A stretch of DNA of 64,000 bases from Petasospora fabianii (Eukaryota; Ascomycota; Saccharomycetes; Phaffomycetales; Wickerhamomycetaceae): the NCBI GenBank assembly GCA_022641835.1, contig CP048717.1, positions 372,001-436,000 on the forward strand, read 5' to 3'. How positions within the stretch are numbered: the stretch's first letter is position 1; every line of letters begins with the position of its first letter. Positions 18,404 to 29,480 of the stretch are shown piece after piece. The notes under the pieces are model-generated. The model was not told the DNA's origin. It did no database searches and saw only the letters and a list, made by a program, of their open reading frames with translations. Position numbers and translations under genes: made by a program.

Positions 18404-21400
18404 ATGGAGCTGGTGAGTATCTCATGAGTCAAATTATCTAAGCAATTGATAACTAACTGTTTCGAATACAGCCCGCACAACGGATCTCCGCCATTACAAA
18501 CGATCTCTCCAAACACATACCTCTCGGGACGCTCAACTTCATCAATGTTCCCAGGCTCGACCTTCCCGGATTCAAAGCACCAGATGATTGGTACTGGTTC
18601 CATCCTCCTTGGACAACGGCGAACTGGACGATGCGATCTATCACCCTGAATGATGAGACAGGGAGAGGGTTCTCGCTGTGCCCAATACTCATGGATCTAT
18701 CATATCTGTTCGAAAGACAATACATCAGGGCTACCTATAAGACTATAAGGACTAGTGGAGTTAACATCACTGTTTTGAGGGTTTATTTCATCCCAAGTGA
18801 TGTGCCCGGGAATCGGTTTCTCGAAGATTATAGAGCATCTTTCAGACGAGGTAAGTCCATCACTTGGCATGAAGGTAGGTTAAGACTCATCATGAATCTG
18901 CTATTGAGCGTGTTAGACTTCTCATCCGACTCATGGAATGGTCAGGATAGAGATGTGTCCGGTCGCTTGGTTTTTTCAGCTCTGCGACCATTTACCGAGT
19001 TCCATGCAAGCAAGATCGGTATGGAACCATACTATGAGACATCTCCAAACGTGGATCACCACATCACACGGATGATCGAGGGCAAACCATTCTCGTTTGG
19101 TAATAACAAAACAGCAGTTTCACTTGAAGACAGACTTGCTAAAGTCTACAACAGTGTTCAATTCTCATTGGACCGGACATCTCAATTTTTCATGGAAGCA
19201 CAGAGTGTCAAGGGTCTCAAGAGTACTCTCTACAACTACCAAATTGAGTCCGTTGCCAAAATGTATCAAAACGAATCATTGGTAAAGCATAATGTGATGC
19301 CTCACCTGCTCCAAATAAAGAAGAATGGCAGAGTATTCTACTTCGACACAATCGGTTTCACATTCGCTAATGGTCCTGAGTTGTATACGTCTCCTAAAGG
19401 CGGAGTTCTTGCAGAGAATATGGGTCTTGGAAAGACATTAATTTGCCTTGCTTTAGTGATGCTCACCAAGGATGAGATTTCAGTACCACCAGATCAGCTG
19501 GCTCCCAAACAGACTAATGATTACCAAGTCATGTCATTAATGGACCAATGTGTTAGACTCATCAACAGACGTTCAATTCCCTGGAAGAAGCACCAACAAT
19601 ATATGCCTGAACCATGTGTGAAGAAGCTCAAAGCTAACCCTGGATATTTCTACATAACCAAAAATGAAGTCACAACTCGCCGCTTTCACTCCCGATCCAA
19701 ACCCATTATCCAACAGGAGAAGCTGCTCCTTACATCCTCAACACTAATCGTCTGTCCTGACAATCTCTTCCATCAATGGACTACTGAGTTCTACAAGCAC
19801 ATCGAGGATGACTATCTCTCAATTCTGCAAGTATCATCTTCCAAGACACCACTTCCATCACCAAAGGAACTTTCTCAATTCGACATCGTGCTTCTCTCTG
19901 TATCTGCCTTTGTCGCTCAAGACCCATCAACTTCCTCCCTCAGCAAGATCTATTGGAAACGTTTCATTATCGACGAAGGACACAGCATGAATCAACGCTC
20001 AACACGCGCCGTTGATCTATCCAACGAGATCAAAGTTGAACGCAGATGGGCCGTGACAGGAACACCCACTGCCGGAATGACCCGTCTACACATGAATGAA
20101 ACTCATGATCAAACTGATAAGTCTCACTCCGGTGCCACGAATTACTCCGTTAAGCGTACCTTCTCAGCTAAAGATGACTTATATCGCCTTGGTGCCCTCG
20201 TTTACAACTTCTTTCAAATTGAACCATGGAAGAGCAAGCACGATCTATGGCCAAAGAGTATTGTTCGTCCTTTCATCGAGGATCGATGTGGATCCACACG
20301 TGCCCTCTCTGGACTTGTTAACGATTTGATCATTCGTCATTCTGTGGAGCAAATCGAAAACGATGTTAATCTTCCTCCATTGATTCATAAGCCGGTGTTC
20401 TTATCTCCTTCGTTCCATAATAAATTATCCGTCAACTTGTTTGTTGCGGTACTGGCTATTAATGCTGTCTCATCAGAGAGGGAGGACAGAGATTACATGT
20501 TCCATCCAGGAAGCAAAGCTGATTTGAGAAGATTGGTAACTAATCTTCAGAGGGCTACATTCTACTGGACTGGTTTCTCAGTGACTGATGTGCAGAACAT
20601 GATGAAAATCGCACAGACGTGCTTGGAAAAGAAGAAGGATGATGGATCGATATACTACTCTGATGATGACATGGTACTTTTGGAGAGATGCATAAGAATG
20701 TGTCAGGCTGCATTGAATGACGAACTGTGGAGGACTGTGTCCATGATTCATGAAATGACTTACTATGTGAGAGGCTTGCCAAAGGTGTATGCAGATAACT
20801 TCAAGATTGGCAAGTCCCATGATGGATATTCTGTTCTTGGTGCTCCTCAAGTTGAGTCCATGCAAAAATTCTACTACAAGAATAGATTTTTGAGCCTGAG
20901 TGGTGCTGATGAGAAGATTTCTGAATACAGTGACGAATTTTGGCGGGGCTATTGGAAGGATGCTACCAGAAAGAACGCTGAAAGAGTGAAGAAAAACGAT
21001 GGTCAGCCAATCGATGTTCGTCAAGTGATTAATGAGGCTGAACATCAGGAGAAGATGGCCCTGAAGTCCTCACCAAGAGCCAAGAAAGTGTTAGATGATG
21101 TGGAACTCATCAAGACTAAGAAGGGAAGAATTGATCTCTCAACAAATGGGACACAAACTCCGGAACCTTCAACAGCTGTGAATCCAAGAAATGCTCAGCT
21201 TTTGGGAACTTCTTGTGCCAAATTGTCATATATGGTTGCCAAAATCTTGGAGAATCAGTATCTGGGATTAAAGAGTATTGTTTTCTTTGAATTTGAAGAT
21301 AGTGCTTATTATCTCGCTGAAGCTCTTGACTTGCTTGGTCTTGACTACACACTCTACGCCACATCTGTTCCAAAGAGTCAAAGATCTTCCGCAATTGATA

Positions 21401-22143
21401 AATTCACCACTATAAGTACTGGACATGCACTGATCATGGATTTGAAGCTTGCATCTCATGGCCTTACTATCACCGCTGCCACCAGGGTCTACTTTTTGAG
21501 TCCAGTCTGGAAAAGATCTGTTGAGGCACAGGCTATCAAGAGAGCACATAGAATCGGACAGACCAATCCGGTCCATGTTGAAACATTAATCCTGAAGGGT
21601 ACACTAGAAGAAGAGATGTTCAAAAGAAGAGAAAGTGCACAAAGTGATTCGCAAAAGCCCGTGTCGGAAGATAATCAAATAAGGAATTTCATCTCAAAGT
21701 TTGAGTTCCTCCATCTTGGTAATAAAAAACGTTACAGTGAAGTCAAATCACAAGCCGGAACATATGACAAGCCAGTCAATGTTCAAACTTTTGATGAGGA
21801 TGAGCTTCTTGAGCCATCTGCTTTGCCTCGCAATGGGAGACTTCATTGGGACGTTCCTCTCTTCTCGAAGAACTCCCAGAAAAAAGTCGCCGAGGCTGCT
21901 GCTAAAAGTGTCCGTCCAATACGTGTGATCTCGAAGGTGGTAGATATTGACGAGCTTGACCAGACTGACAAGAAGTCCATGGCCATCAAGAGGGCCAAAA
22001 CGGGACTTTCAAATCCAAAGGGATCTGCAAAGCCTGGGTCTGATGTACCACCATCCACACCGAAGTCTCAAATCTTGAGATTTGACGCTAATGATTATGA
22101 GGACGCAGAATTGCCATCTAATAAGAAGGTGAGATTTGCATAA
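18404..22143 (+). CDS. SNF2-family ATPase with DEGH box, subfamily unassigned, two exons
   Basis: A large Swi2/Snf2-type DNA translocase of 1226 residues. Exon 1 is only ATG-GAG-CTG (18404-18412); the intron 18413-18471 has donor GTGAGT, branch ATAACTAAC and acceptor CAG, and exon 2 runs 18472-22143. Without the intron the frame would start at 18631 and lose 56 residues (PAQRISAITNDL onward). Lobe 1 has AENMGLGKT (K324), IVCPDNLFHQW, IIDEGHSMN (DEGH instead of DEAH) and VTGTPT. Lobe 2, after a long insertion, has the arginine-finger motif AIKRAHRIGQT. No RING is visible. The C-terminus is a basic, disordered tail. It resembles uncharacterised fungal SNF2 helicases rather than Rad5 or Rad16. 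A role in chromatin or repair is inferred from family and position only. Confidence 0.85.
18413..18471 (+). other. Intron of the SNF2-like gene
   Basis: 59 nt, GTGAGT donor, ACTAAC branch at 18452-18457, TACAG acceptor. It follows a three-codon first exon; phase 0. Confidence 0.82.
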
Positions 22144-22174
22144 TGTATTAATGAACAATCTATGATAATGACCA

Positions 22175-23259
22175 TTAAGCGTTTGTGTATCTCAAAATTA
22201 CCGAACCATCAATAGATGAAGATGCAATCTTTCCCTCGTGCTCATCAACGTCGATAACCGTACCAGTATGACCAGTCAACTTTCTCATCAATTTTCTTGA
22301 GCTTACATCCCATGTTGTAACGGTTTTATCAGCTGATCCCGATAATATCACATTTTCTCTAATGATGGCTCTGATTGTGAAGTTTTCATTACCGGATGTT
22401 GCACCGTCATATACTGCTGGTCTTATATGTTCCCCCGGAATGACCTTTGGCTCATAGATGCGTACTGTGTCATCGTTGGATCTCGATACAAGGTTTGTGT
22501 CATCCACTGTCAGAGATGTTATCGTGTCTGTGTGTAGTGTCTCAATTTCAAATACTGGTGATGAGGGCGATCTAATGTCCCATGCTCTAATGATAGGCTC
22601 TATACCAGATGCGTAGACAATGTTCTTATGGAATGCAACAGTGAGAAGAGGGAAATCAGTATGGAATCGTGTTACTGGATCTCTGGAATTGGAATCCCAA
22701 ATGTAGACATCACCATCATCACTAGCAGATGCAATGAGATTTTGGTCTTGATCAACCTCATTAACGACAAGAGAGTGACCTGCAAACTTCCTCGTTCTTC
22801 TTCCTGTTTCTGTGTCCCAAAGACCAACTGTTGTATCTGATGATGAAGTCGCTAAGAGGCCGTTATTCATCCACCTTAGAGAAGTAATGGCACCCTTATG
22901 ACCCGTTATCTCACCGAAGTTGGCTGAGAGTTCTTGATCTGGAGAGTGAGGAGGATTCCAAAGCACTGTGCCAGTTGTTAGTAATCAGGGTCATTAACCT
23001 ATTAGTTATCCAGAAGTTACTCACATATCTTCTTATCCATTCCACCGGTAGCCAAAACATCACCCTCCTTATTAAACTTAGCTCCAAGAACGGCCCCTTC
23101 ATGGCCCTCTAGACTAAAAGTATGTGCCTCGAACTGATGATGAAGTTAGTATATGATCCATCTAGTTGGGGCTTAAGGCCCCTCCGCACGCCCAAAGAAG
23201 TTCATACATACCTGAGTGGACACTCCATTATCTTGTCTTTGTCTCTTAACCAACGACAT
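22175..23259 (-). CDS. U5 snRNP 40-kDa WD40 protein homologue, three exons
   Basis: Homologue of human SNRNP40 (U5-40K) and S. pombe Spf38/Cwf17, a WD40 subunit near Prp8 in the spliceosome; S. cerevisiae lacks it. Exons on the minus strand are 23259-23212, 23133-23025 and 22965-22175, giving 315 residues. The phases fit: the short exon MSLVKRQRQDNG leads into a first WD repeat (LEGHEGAVLGAKFN) that the unspliced frame would lack. The second junction restores KKILLWNPP. Seven WD repeats follow (VGLWDTETG, VYIWDSNSR, IRAWDIRSP, VRIYEP, VTTWDVSS). Both introns have perfect TACTAAC branches. It is convergent with the SNF2-like gene, 31 bp apart. Confidence 0.9.
22966..23024 (-). other. U5-40K intron 2
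   Basis: 59 nt, GTGAGT donor, TACTAAC at 22983-22977, CACAG acceptor. Confidence 0.92.
23134..23211 (-). other. U5-40K intron 1
   Basis: 78 nt, GTATGT donor, TACTAAC at 23151-23145, CATCAG acceptor. Confidence 0.92.
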
Positions 23260-23488
23260 ATTGCCTCGCTGCCCTCAAAACTATCTCTCCACAGACAGAG
23301 AGACAGAAATGCACTAGTTATGATTTCTCATTATAAGCCATGGGGGTGTCCGGGTGTCTTGTCCCCGGCCAATCAGGCAACTTTTTCGCGAAATTCGTCA
23401 GTGGCCAACAAAGAAAACGAGGGAAACGCTCCATCCGCAACCACCTCCCCCAGAGAGATATAATCCAACCCATAAATTACCTTAAAAA

Positions 23489-24100
23489 ATGTCTTCTTTC
23501 GCATTGCGTCGTGTCTTCGTCTCCTCCCGTGCTCTCAGAAATGGTGTCAGAGCCTACTCTGAGGGTTCCACTGGTGCTCCTCGTCCAGATGGCTCCTCCG
23601 ATTCTTTCTCCGTAAGTATCATTCCGCCCCGCAAAATTTAACCGTGTTAGGAGTCTTCAAGTGGTTGATCTGGTACTTTGAAGTGTCAATTGAGTGTTTC
23701 CAAGTTCATGTTACCCCTCTGTACCCTTTTGTCTTGCCTCATCGTCCCCAATTATAGCATATCACCAGCTACTTCATTATTTCTCCAGATCCCACCTCTT
23801 TTTCGCCCCTCCACAACCTTGCAGGAGCAATCCCTCCAAACGCATGGTGACACGGCATGTTCATTTTTTCTTAGCAAAGACATATACTAACTTGTCAATG
23901 CAGAAGCGTGAGAAGGCCCAGGAGGACTACTATGTCAAGAAGCATGAGAAGGAGCAGCTTGCTGCTCTCAGAGAGTCCTTGAAGAAGTCCAAGGAACAGT
24001 TGTCTGAGTTGGAGCAGAAGATGTAAGTTATCACTCCTATCACTCTTCACACCATTCCAGGAAACTAACAAAATCTTACAGTGAGAACTTGTCCAAGTAA
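23489..24100 (+). CDS. INH1: Mitochondrial F1-ATPase inhibitor (IF1), three exons
   Basis: Small mitochondrial protein that blocks ATP hydrolysis by F1 when the membrane potential falls. Exons are 23489-23611, 23904-24022 and 24082-24100, giving 86 residues. Exon 1 encodes a basic presequence ([23 protein letters not shown]) and the start of the inhibitory region ([15 protein letters not shown]). Exon 2 encodes [19 protein letters not shown] and a coiled coil. Exon 3 adds only the end, ENLSK. This matches yeast Inh1/Stf1 in order and length. Donors are GTAAGT; the first intron has a TACTAAC branch at 23885-23891. Confidence 0.94.
23612..23903 (+). other. INH1 intron 1
   Basis: 292 nt, GTAAGT donor, TACTAAC at 23885-23891, TGCAG acceptor. 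Phase 0. Confidence 0.93.
24023..24081 (+). other. INH1 intron 2
   Basis: 59 nt, GTAAGT donor, ACTAAC branch near 24064-24069, TACAG acceptor. The unspliced frame would stop at once (ATG-TAA), so splicing is needed to reach the conserved end. Confidence 0.88.
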
Positions 24101-25155
24101 AAGATTCATCTTTAATTGCTAAAGATGCCTTCCTAACACAATATTCACTTTATAAGCTTTTCCCCCATTAATATTCTTCGCTGCTGTGCACGCTCAGCAT
24201 ATACCGTCTCTCTATTGGTTATATGATACACATATGGGAATTATATTTATGTTATTCTGTAGACTTGAAGCTGGGGAAGAACATGGAGTTGAGTTGCTCA
24301 TTGAGTGATTGGATATAGTACCGGCGTCTCAAATACTTGGTAATTCGATTGAATCTGAAGTCTCACAATGGCTCTATCTCGTCCAATAATCCTTAGAGCT
24401 TCCAGGTCTCATAGCATTGACTGAACTATAACATTTCTTAACTGATGAGGTGCAATAGACGCTCCTTGTACTATATGTGGAGATCAATCACAACGACTCC
24501 AACACCTGGACATCTCGAACATATTATAGGATCAATATTGAACTCAAAAATCGCTTTTCCGAGTCCTGACCACTGTATTTTTGCAATAAACATGTCCTCA
24601 TATTGTATTGAGTGCAATGATGTATTTTTAAATGATAATACAAGCAAAAAATAGTTTTATCGGGTTCTTCGTCGAAATTTAAACATAGAGATTTCCAATT
24701 ACTATTATGGACATTTTGAATTCATCAAAGATGTTTTTAGCTTTGAAAAAGCGACTTTAAATCCTTTTGACAAAATTATCCATATATTAATATGTTCCTG
24801 ATTCATCTAGAATCTTATAAAATTTTCCTGATACAGTAATCCGTGTACATTTTAATTACATGGGTTGTAATTGCCATGCGCTGGGCAGTTAAGCCCTCGC
24901 CGGTTCGCGCTCTTCATTCGATCGTAGTTCATGCATGGCAGCGACGTGAAGGTTGACAACGCGTTGGTTCGGTTATGCAATTCCTAGTAACTGTCTCGGC
25001 CCATCTATCACTTTAACTACTTTCAATGAACTAATATAACAAATGATGACATTAAATTAATGCATGAGCGCCTATGATCTATATGAAAGATGCAAACTCA
25101 ACAAAGAAATGAAAATGAAGACAATCATTAGCATGTGTGATTTTGGCTCCAAGAC
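24101..25155. other. AT-rich gene desert between INH1 and ITR1
   Basis: 1055 bp, one of the two longest gene-free stretches here, lying between two tail-to-tail genes that need little space. No ORF with protein character, tRNA, terminal repeats or tandem repeat was seen. The longest frame (24445-24654) looks random. Confidence 0.55.
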
Positions 25156-26835
25156 TTAGTTAGAAACCAAAGCCTGGTGCTCAATGATCTCATCACTAGC
25201 CTTACCAATGTTCTCAACGTCAATGACTCTCTTTCTCTTCTTAGCCAAGATCTTGGAAGCCTTAATGTTGAAACCACCAGTCAAGATCTGCTGAGTCTCC
25301 TCGAGCTCCAAGTTTGACAACTCTGGGTAGCAGAAGAAGACAAAGATCCAAGAAACAACACAAAGAGCAGCAAAGAGGGCAAAAGTACCTGGTGGAGAGA
25401 TGTTCTTCAACATGGTCAAGAAAGTCGAGGAGATAACCAAAGAACCAGACCAGTTTGTACCAGTAGCGAAAGAAGTACCGAAACCTCTAACATCTTGTGG
25501 GAACAACTCAGATTGTTGCCATGGAACATTACCAATACCAATAGCATAAGTAGCCACGTACAAGATCATACCAATAATAATAACAATACCCCAGCCGGAG
25601 ATGGAACCATCACCTGGGACAGTAGCACTACCATCATCAAAGGTGATACCCAAGAAGTGGAAAGCAATGGCACACACAATGAGGGAAATAATCATACCTG
25701 GAATGGCAAGCAACAACATCATACGTCTACCAACTCTGTCAATGATGAAGAATGCAAAGGCAGTGAACAAAAAGTTGGTTGCGGCAATGATGATGGAGAC
25801 AGCAGTGGAGTCATTGAAACCAATAGACTCAAACACGGTACCAGAGAAGTACATCAAGGAGTTGAAACCAGTAAACTGCTGAATACCTTGCAAACCACAA
25901 GCAATGATAAGAGCTCTCAAGTTGGATGGGACAGTGTGAAGCAACTTGATACCGTTCCAAGTACGTTGGAGAACATTGTCACCTGGAATAGCGTTGTTCA
26001 ATCTAGCCAACTCGTCAACCTTCTCGTGAATCAACTCATCAGTAGCACCCAAGTGAGTCTTGGCCAACACCTTGGCAGCCTTGTCAAGGTCACCCTTCAT
26101 GATGTAGTATCTTGGAGTATCTGGAAGGAAGAAGAACACGGTGAATTGGAAAACAGCTGGAATAAGGGACAAACCAACGAGAATTCTCCAACCATGTTTC
26201 ACGTGAACCAAACCGGCACCGCAACCATAAGCGATCAACTGACCAGCGGTAATACAAAGCACATTGATGACAGTGAGACGACCTCTGAATCTGGATGGAG
26301 AGATCTCACCAATGAACAATGGAGCAACAACGGAACCGATACCAATACCCCAACCCATGATGAATCTACCAATGGTCATCACCCAGAAAGTGTGAGCGGC
26401 ACACTGAAGAGCAGCACCAACGACAAACATGATGTTGGAGAACATAATGACTGGCTTTCTACCGAAGAAGTCAGCCATAGTACCGGCGAAGACAGCAAAG
26501 ATCAAGGCACCAAGAGAAGTAGCAGCGGTGATCATCTCCTTGTTTCCATAACTGAGTGTCTTACCATCCAAGTCGGTTCCGATAGCAACGAGGGCCGAGG
26601 AGATGTAACCAGTGTCATAACCGAACATGAAACCAGAGATGGAAGAAACGATGGTGAGAACGATAATGAGTGGAGATGGCTTTGTGTTATGGAATGTCAT
26701 GAGCACTGAGGTGTTATCCTCATCGTCGAGGGGCTTGATGGCGATATCTCTGTCGACATCAGACTGGGAGTTTGGTGACAAGTCGTCGACCTCGAAGCCG
26801 CCTCTTAGCGTCTTGAAGTCCTCTGTGCTACTCAT
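25156..26835 (-). CDS. ITR1: Myo-inositol/proton symporter (MFS sugar-porter family)
   Basis: Plasma-membrane importer of myo-inositol. The 559-residue product has 12 predicted membrane spans and aligns by eye along its length with Itr1. Signatures are [20 protein letters not shown] in span 1, the GRK and RGRLTVIN loops, PDTPRYY after span 6, [16 protein letters not shown] in span 7, DRVGRR after span 8 and [14 protein letters not shown] before span 11. The tail [16 protein letters not shown] is typical of Itr proteins. Codon use is highly biased, so expression is probably high. A candidate inositol-response element lies upstream. Confidence 0.95.
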   Translation of the reverse strand: MSSTEDFKTLRGGFEVDDLSPNSQSDVDRDIAIKPLDDEDNTSVLMTFHNTKPSPLIIVLTIVSSISGFMFGYDTGYISSALVAIGTDLDGKTLSYGNKEMITAATSLGALIFAVFAGTMADFFGRKPVIMFSNIMFVVGAALQCAAHTFWVMTIGRFIMGWGIGIGSVVAPLFIGEISPSRFRGRLTVINVLCITAGQLIAYGCGAGLVHVKHGWRILVGLSLIPAVFQFTVFFFLPDTPRYYIMKGDLDKAAKVLAKTHLGATDELIHEKVDELARLNNAIPGDNVLQRTWNGIKLLHTVPSNLRALIIACGLQGIQQFTGFNSLMYFSGTVFESIGFNDSTAVSIIIAATNFLFTAFAFFIIDRVGRRMMLLLAIPGMIISLIVCAIAFHFLGITFDDGSATVPGDGSISGWGIVIIIGMILYVATYAIGIGNVPWQQSELFPQDVRGFGTSFATGTNWSGSLVISSTFLTMLKNISPPGTFALFAALCVVSWIFVFFCYPELSNLELEETQQILTGGFNIKASKILAKKRKRVIDVENIGKASDEIIEHQALVSN

Positions 26836-27211
26836 TACTGTGATGTGGGATGAGAGAGATGGACGTGGAAGTGAATTTGAAGATGGAGAGTCGACGTCGG
26901 TGGAATGAAAAAAGTCGTGAGACCGTCGGTACCAGATATGGTCGTGTTTTGACAGCCCCTTTTATTCTGACTGGTTGGGACCGCTGCTTTTTTCCCCAAC
27001 GCGTCTCCGCCAAATCGCAGCAGCAAATGCAGAATTGACGAAAAACTCTATATTAAACTTTCGCAAATTTACGCGAGTTGACAGTGTGACCGCTTCGCAA
27101 ATGTGCCTAATATAGTAATTTTGAGCATGTGAAAAAATAATGTTGGCCCGGACAGAGATATGGCGAAAACATTTGGTGCCACAAACCGTGAACTTTTTTG
27201 TTCAACAATAA
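26836..27211. other. ITR1 upstream region
   Basis: 376 bp between the ITR1 start and tRNA-Glu. It holds the candidate inositol-response box at 27126 and an ACGCGT at about 26999. No gene seen. Confidence 0.5.
27126..27135 (+). promoter_or_regulatory. UAS-INO-like box (CATGTGAAAA) upstream of ITR1
   Basis: Matches 9 of 10 bases of the CATGTGAAAT element bound by Ino2-Ino4 in S. cerevisiae, 291 bp upstream of ITR1. There ITR1 is itself induced by inositol lack. In some other yeasts Ino4 relatives control other genes, so the role here is uncertain. Confidence 0.45.
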
Positions 27212-27283
27212 TCCGGCATGGTGTAGTGGCTAGCACAGTTCGCTCTCACCGAGCAGACCGGGGTTCGATTCCCCGTACCGGAA
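27212..27283 (+). tRNA. tRNA-Glu (anticodon CTC)
   Basis: A 72-nt cloverleaf without intron. Anticodon stem GTTCG/CGAGC with loop CTCTCAC gives CTC at 27245-27247. The T arm is CGGGG-TTCGATT-CCCCG. The acceptor TCCGGCA/TACCGGA pairs except for C6-A67. The discriminator is A. Confidence 0.95.
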
Positions 27284-27644
27284 CTTTCTTTTTTCAACTT
27301 TGAAGTCATATTCAGTCCGGGTAACCCTGATTTATATAGTACTCAAGTCTACTGGGGCCATATGCTTCTTTTTATCTCTACATTGCATTATCAGTCATGG
27401 CTCTTAGCGTCCTGTTCCATGCAACCCGATTCAGGTTCCTGCTTGGTGCTTTGTATAACAGACGTCGCACTGCTTTCGTACTTTGCATCAAAATAGATTG
27501 ATCTACTGTATCCCAACTTGATCAGATTAACGTCATTACAGTCATTGTTTGACTGTTTTTAATTATGTACAGATAGTCATTAGTTTTTCAGCTTTCACTG
27601 CTTAATATGGCCGCTTCTTTGAAGTCTCGAACCTCAAGGCTTCT
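27284..27644. other. Intergenic region between tRNA-Glu and the repeat-protein gene
   Basis: 361 bp holding the Pol III terminator and the 3' flank of the minus-strand gene. Nothing else recognised. Confidence 0.5.
27289..27294 (+). terminator. Pol III terminator of tRNA-Glu
   Basis: Six T, 5 nt after the tRNA 3' end. Confidence 0.75.
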
Positions 27645-29480
27645 TCAAACAGCTGGCACTGCAACCTTACTAGCTTCTTTCTCACGAATCTCCGCCTTGT
27701 CTAGCTTCTTCAAGTAAACCTTCAATTCATGTTTCTCCTTGATAATCTGCTCAGTTTGCAAGATCTTCTTGACAAACTTGGCATGATCCTTATTACCGCT
27801 AAACTTTTCTTTTCTCTCCTTTTCAAATTTGAACTTTGCCCTATTAATCCTCACGAGGACCTTTGCCCTCTGTTCTTTTGTCAATGCCAGACGTCTAATA
27901 GCCTTTGTGTATCCATAAACCTCGAAAGCTGTAGCATTCTTACACGTGTTTTCCATGAACCCGTCAGCCATCTCAAAGAGCATCTGCTCGTCCTTACCCA
28001 CAACGAGACGACCTTCGTGCTTCATGCATTTGAGCGACTGAGCATATATGTTTAGGAAAACACGAAGACGAGTGATATGGTTCGGTTCAAGTTTGCTGGA
28101 GAATTGGCGTGGGTTGTTGAGGGTGGTGTTGTAAATGGCGATAGATTGGGACCCAGGATCTGTAATATTGGCGGTGGAAAGAGCTTGGAGGTATCTATTC
28201 AGGAAGGGAAGATCAACGGATTTCGGATAAGTCTCAAACATTTCACGGGCAACAGCAAGAGCCGTTGAGTGGTCAGATGCATTGATATATTTGGTGATGA
28301 GAGCGTCAGCGAGACCGATGGATGGGAAAAACTTCTCCTTTAACTCTGCGATGGTGTTGATGGCAAGCGGCTCAGATGTAGACGAAGTTGATGTAGATGA
28401 TGTTGCAATAGTTGGAATAGACTCCAGGCGGAAGAATTTGGAGACGTTTTCAAGAGCATGCTTGTAAATCTTGGGATCCTTTTCCTTGAGGTAGACAAAC
28501 ACAAATGATTCGTACAGTTCTCTGTCCTTCATTGGTTCAGGGAGAGACTGAGCCCTTTCAATAAGCATGTTGGCAGCTGACAACACAAAGTTCTTATCAT
28601 TGTTCATGTAAAGACTCTTCAACAGGATGGTATATGTGCGTTGATTTGGTTTTGTTCCTTTCAATGCCTCCTCGGTACCCAGATACCAAGAATCAAAGAG
28701 ACGAAGTGCAATAGATTGGTCCTCACAGTTCATCATGGCAGATAGGGCACTGTTTACATGAGTTCTGTTCAGCTTCAAGCCTTTAACACGATCCAGGGAG
28801 AGCAAGATCTTCTTCAATCTCTTGGCTTGGCTGGTGGTGAGGCCCGGAGCATTACCCTTTCTGATATTAGAGCATCCATCGAACAATACAGTTGGTGTGC
28901 GGTCAGTGACAGGGACACCCCACTTCTTTCTCCATGTGAACAAGTCAATCGCATCGTTGACCTTCTCCTCCTCAAGATATCTCTTCATGATATTGTTTAG
29001 GGCTACTGAACCTTGTTCCTTAGCCAATCTAGCCGTCATCAATGCCTTCTCGAACTGTTCTCTCTTGAGGAATCGTTGGACTGTTGTGTCAACAATAAGT
29101 GAGTCTTTGAGCTGGTTTTCAGATACACCTAGCAGTGTATATAACACAGGACGAGGTGCGATCTTGAAATACTTGACATCGAGGTTACTAAGTGGACCCA
29201 ATGTGTGCATGTCGACCTCGTAACCTGTAATCTTTGAGAGGACGCTGGCGGCATGCTGTTTTGTGAGAGCCGCATCCGGCTTATGTTCCTTCTGTGGTAC
29301 TCTCTTTTGGTGTGGGTTAGATGTCACTTCCTTCATGGCCTTTTTGGCCAGTTTCTTGATGTCCCGGGGGTCATGGCGAGAGACAGCCTTTCGTACAAGT
29401 TTCTTGAGCTGTGCGTGCTGTGTTCTGGAATGGGAGAATGCTCTGACCTGGAAACCTCGCACAGTGATTGTATGGAGCAT
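27645..29480 (-). CDS. Mitochondrial helical-repeat (PPR-like) protein, family member unclear
   Basis: 611 residues. The start MLHTITVRGFQVRAFSHSRT is a mitochondrial presequence, followed by a very basic stretch to about residue 75. The middle consists of paired helices of PPR/TPR type (for example HVNSALSAMMNCEDQSIALRLFDSW, QRTYTILLKSLYMNNDKNFVLSAANML). The C-terminal 90 residues are K/E-rich coiled coil. Yeast proteins of this shape act in mitochondrial RNA processing or translation (Ccm1, Mrx1, Rmd9 and others). I could not choose one by eye. Mitochondrial location is likely; RNA binding is inference. Confidence 0.65.
   Translation of the reverse strand: MLHTITVRGFQVRAFSHSRTQHAQLKKLVRKAVSRHDPRDIKKLAKKAMKEVTSNPHQKRVPQKEHKPDAALTKQHAASVLSKITGYEVDMHTLGPLSNLDVKYFKIAPRPVLYTLLGVSENQLKDSLIVDTTVQRFLKREQFEKALMTARLAKEQGSVALNNIMKRYLEEEKVNDAIDLFTWRKKWGVPVTDRTPTVLFDGCSNIRKGNAPGLTTSQAKRLKKILLSLDRVKGLKLNRTHVNSALSAMMNCEDQSIALRLFDSWYLGTEEALKGTKPNQRTYTILLKSLYMNNDKNFVLSAANMLIERAQSLPEPMKDRELYESFVFVYLKEKDPKIYKHALENVSKFFRLESIPTIATSSTSTSSTSEPLAINTIAELKEKFFPSIGLADALITKYINASDHSTALAVAREMFETYPKSVDLPFLNRYLQALSTANITDPGSQSIAIYNTTLNNPRQFSSKLEPNHITRLRVFLNIYAQSLKCMKHEGRLVVGKDEQMLFEMADGFMENTCKNATAFEVYGYTKAIRRLALTKEQRAKVLVRINRAKFKFEKERKEKFSGNKDHAKFVKKILQTEQIIKEKHELKVYLKKLDKAEIREKEASKVAVPAV

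Noticed and set aside
24445-24654. 69-codon frame in the INH1-ITR1 gap
   Set aside because: No motif, random composition, typical chance length.
25495-26709. 404-codon open frame antisense to ITR1
   Set aside because: Shadow of a highly biased gene; hydrophilic low-complexity product, no motif.
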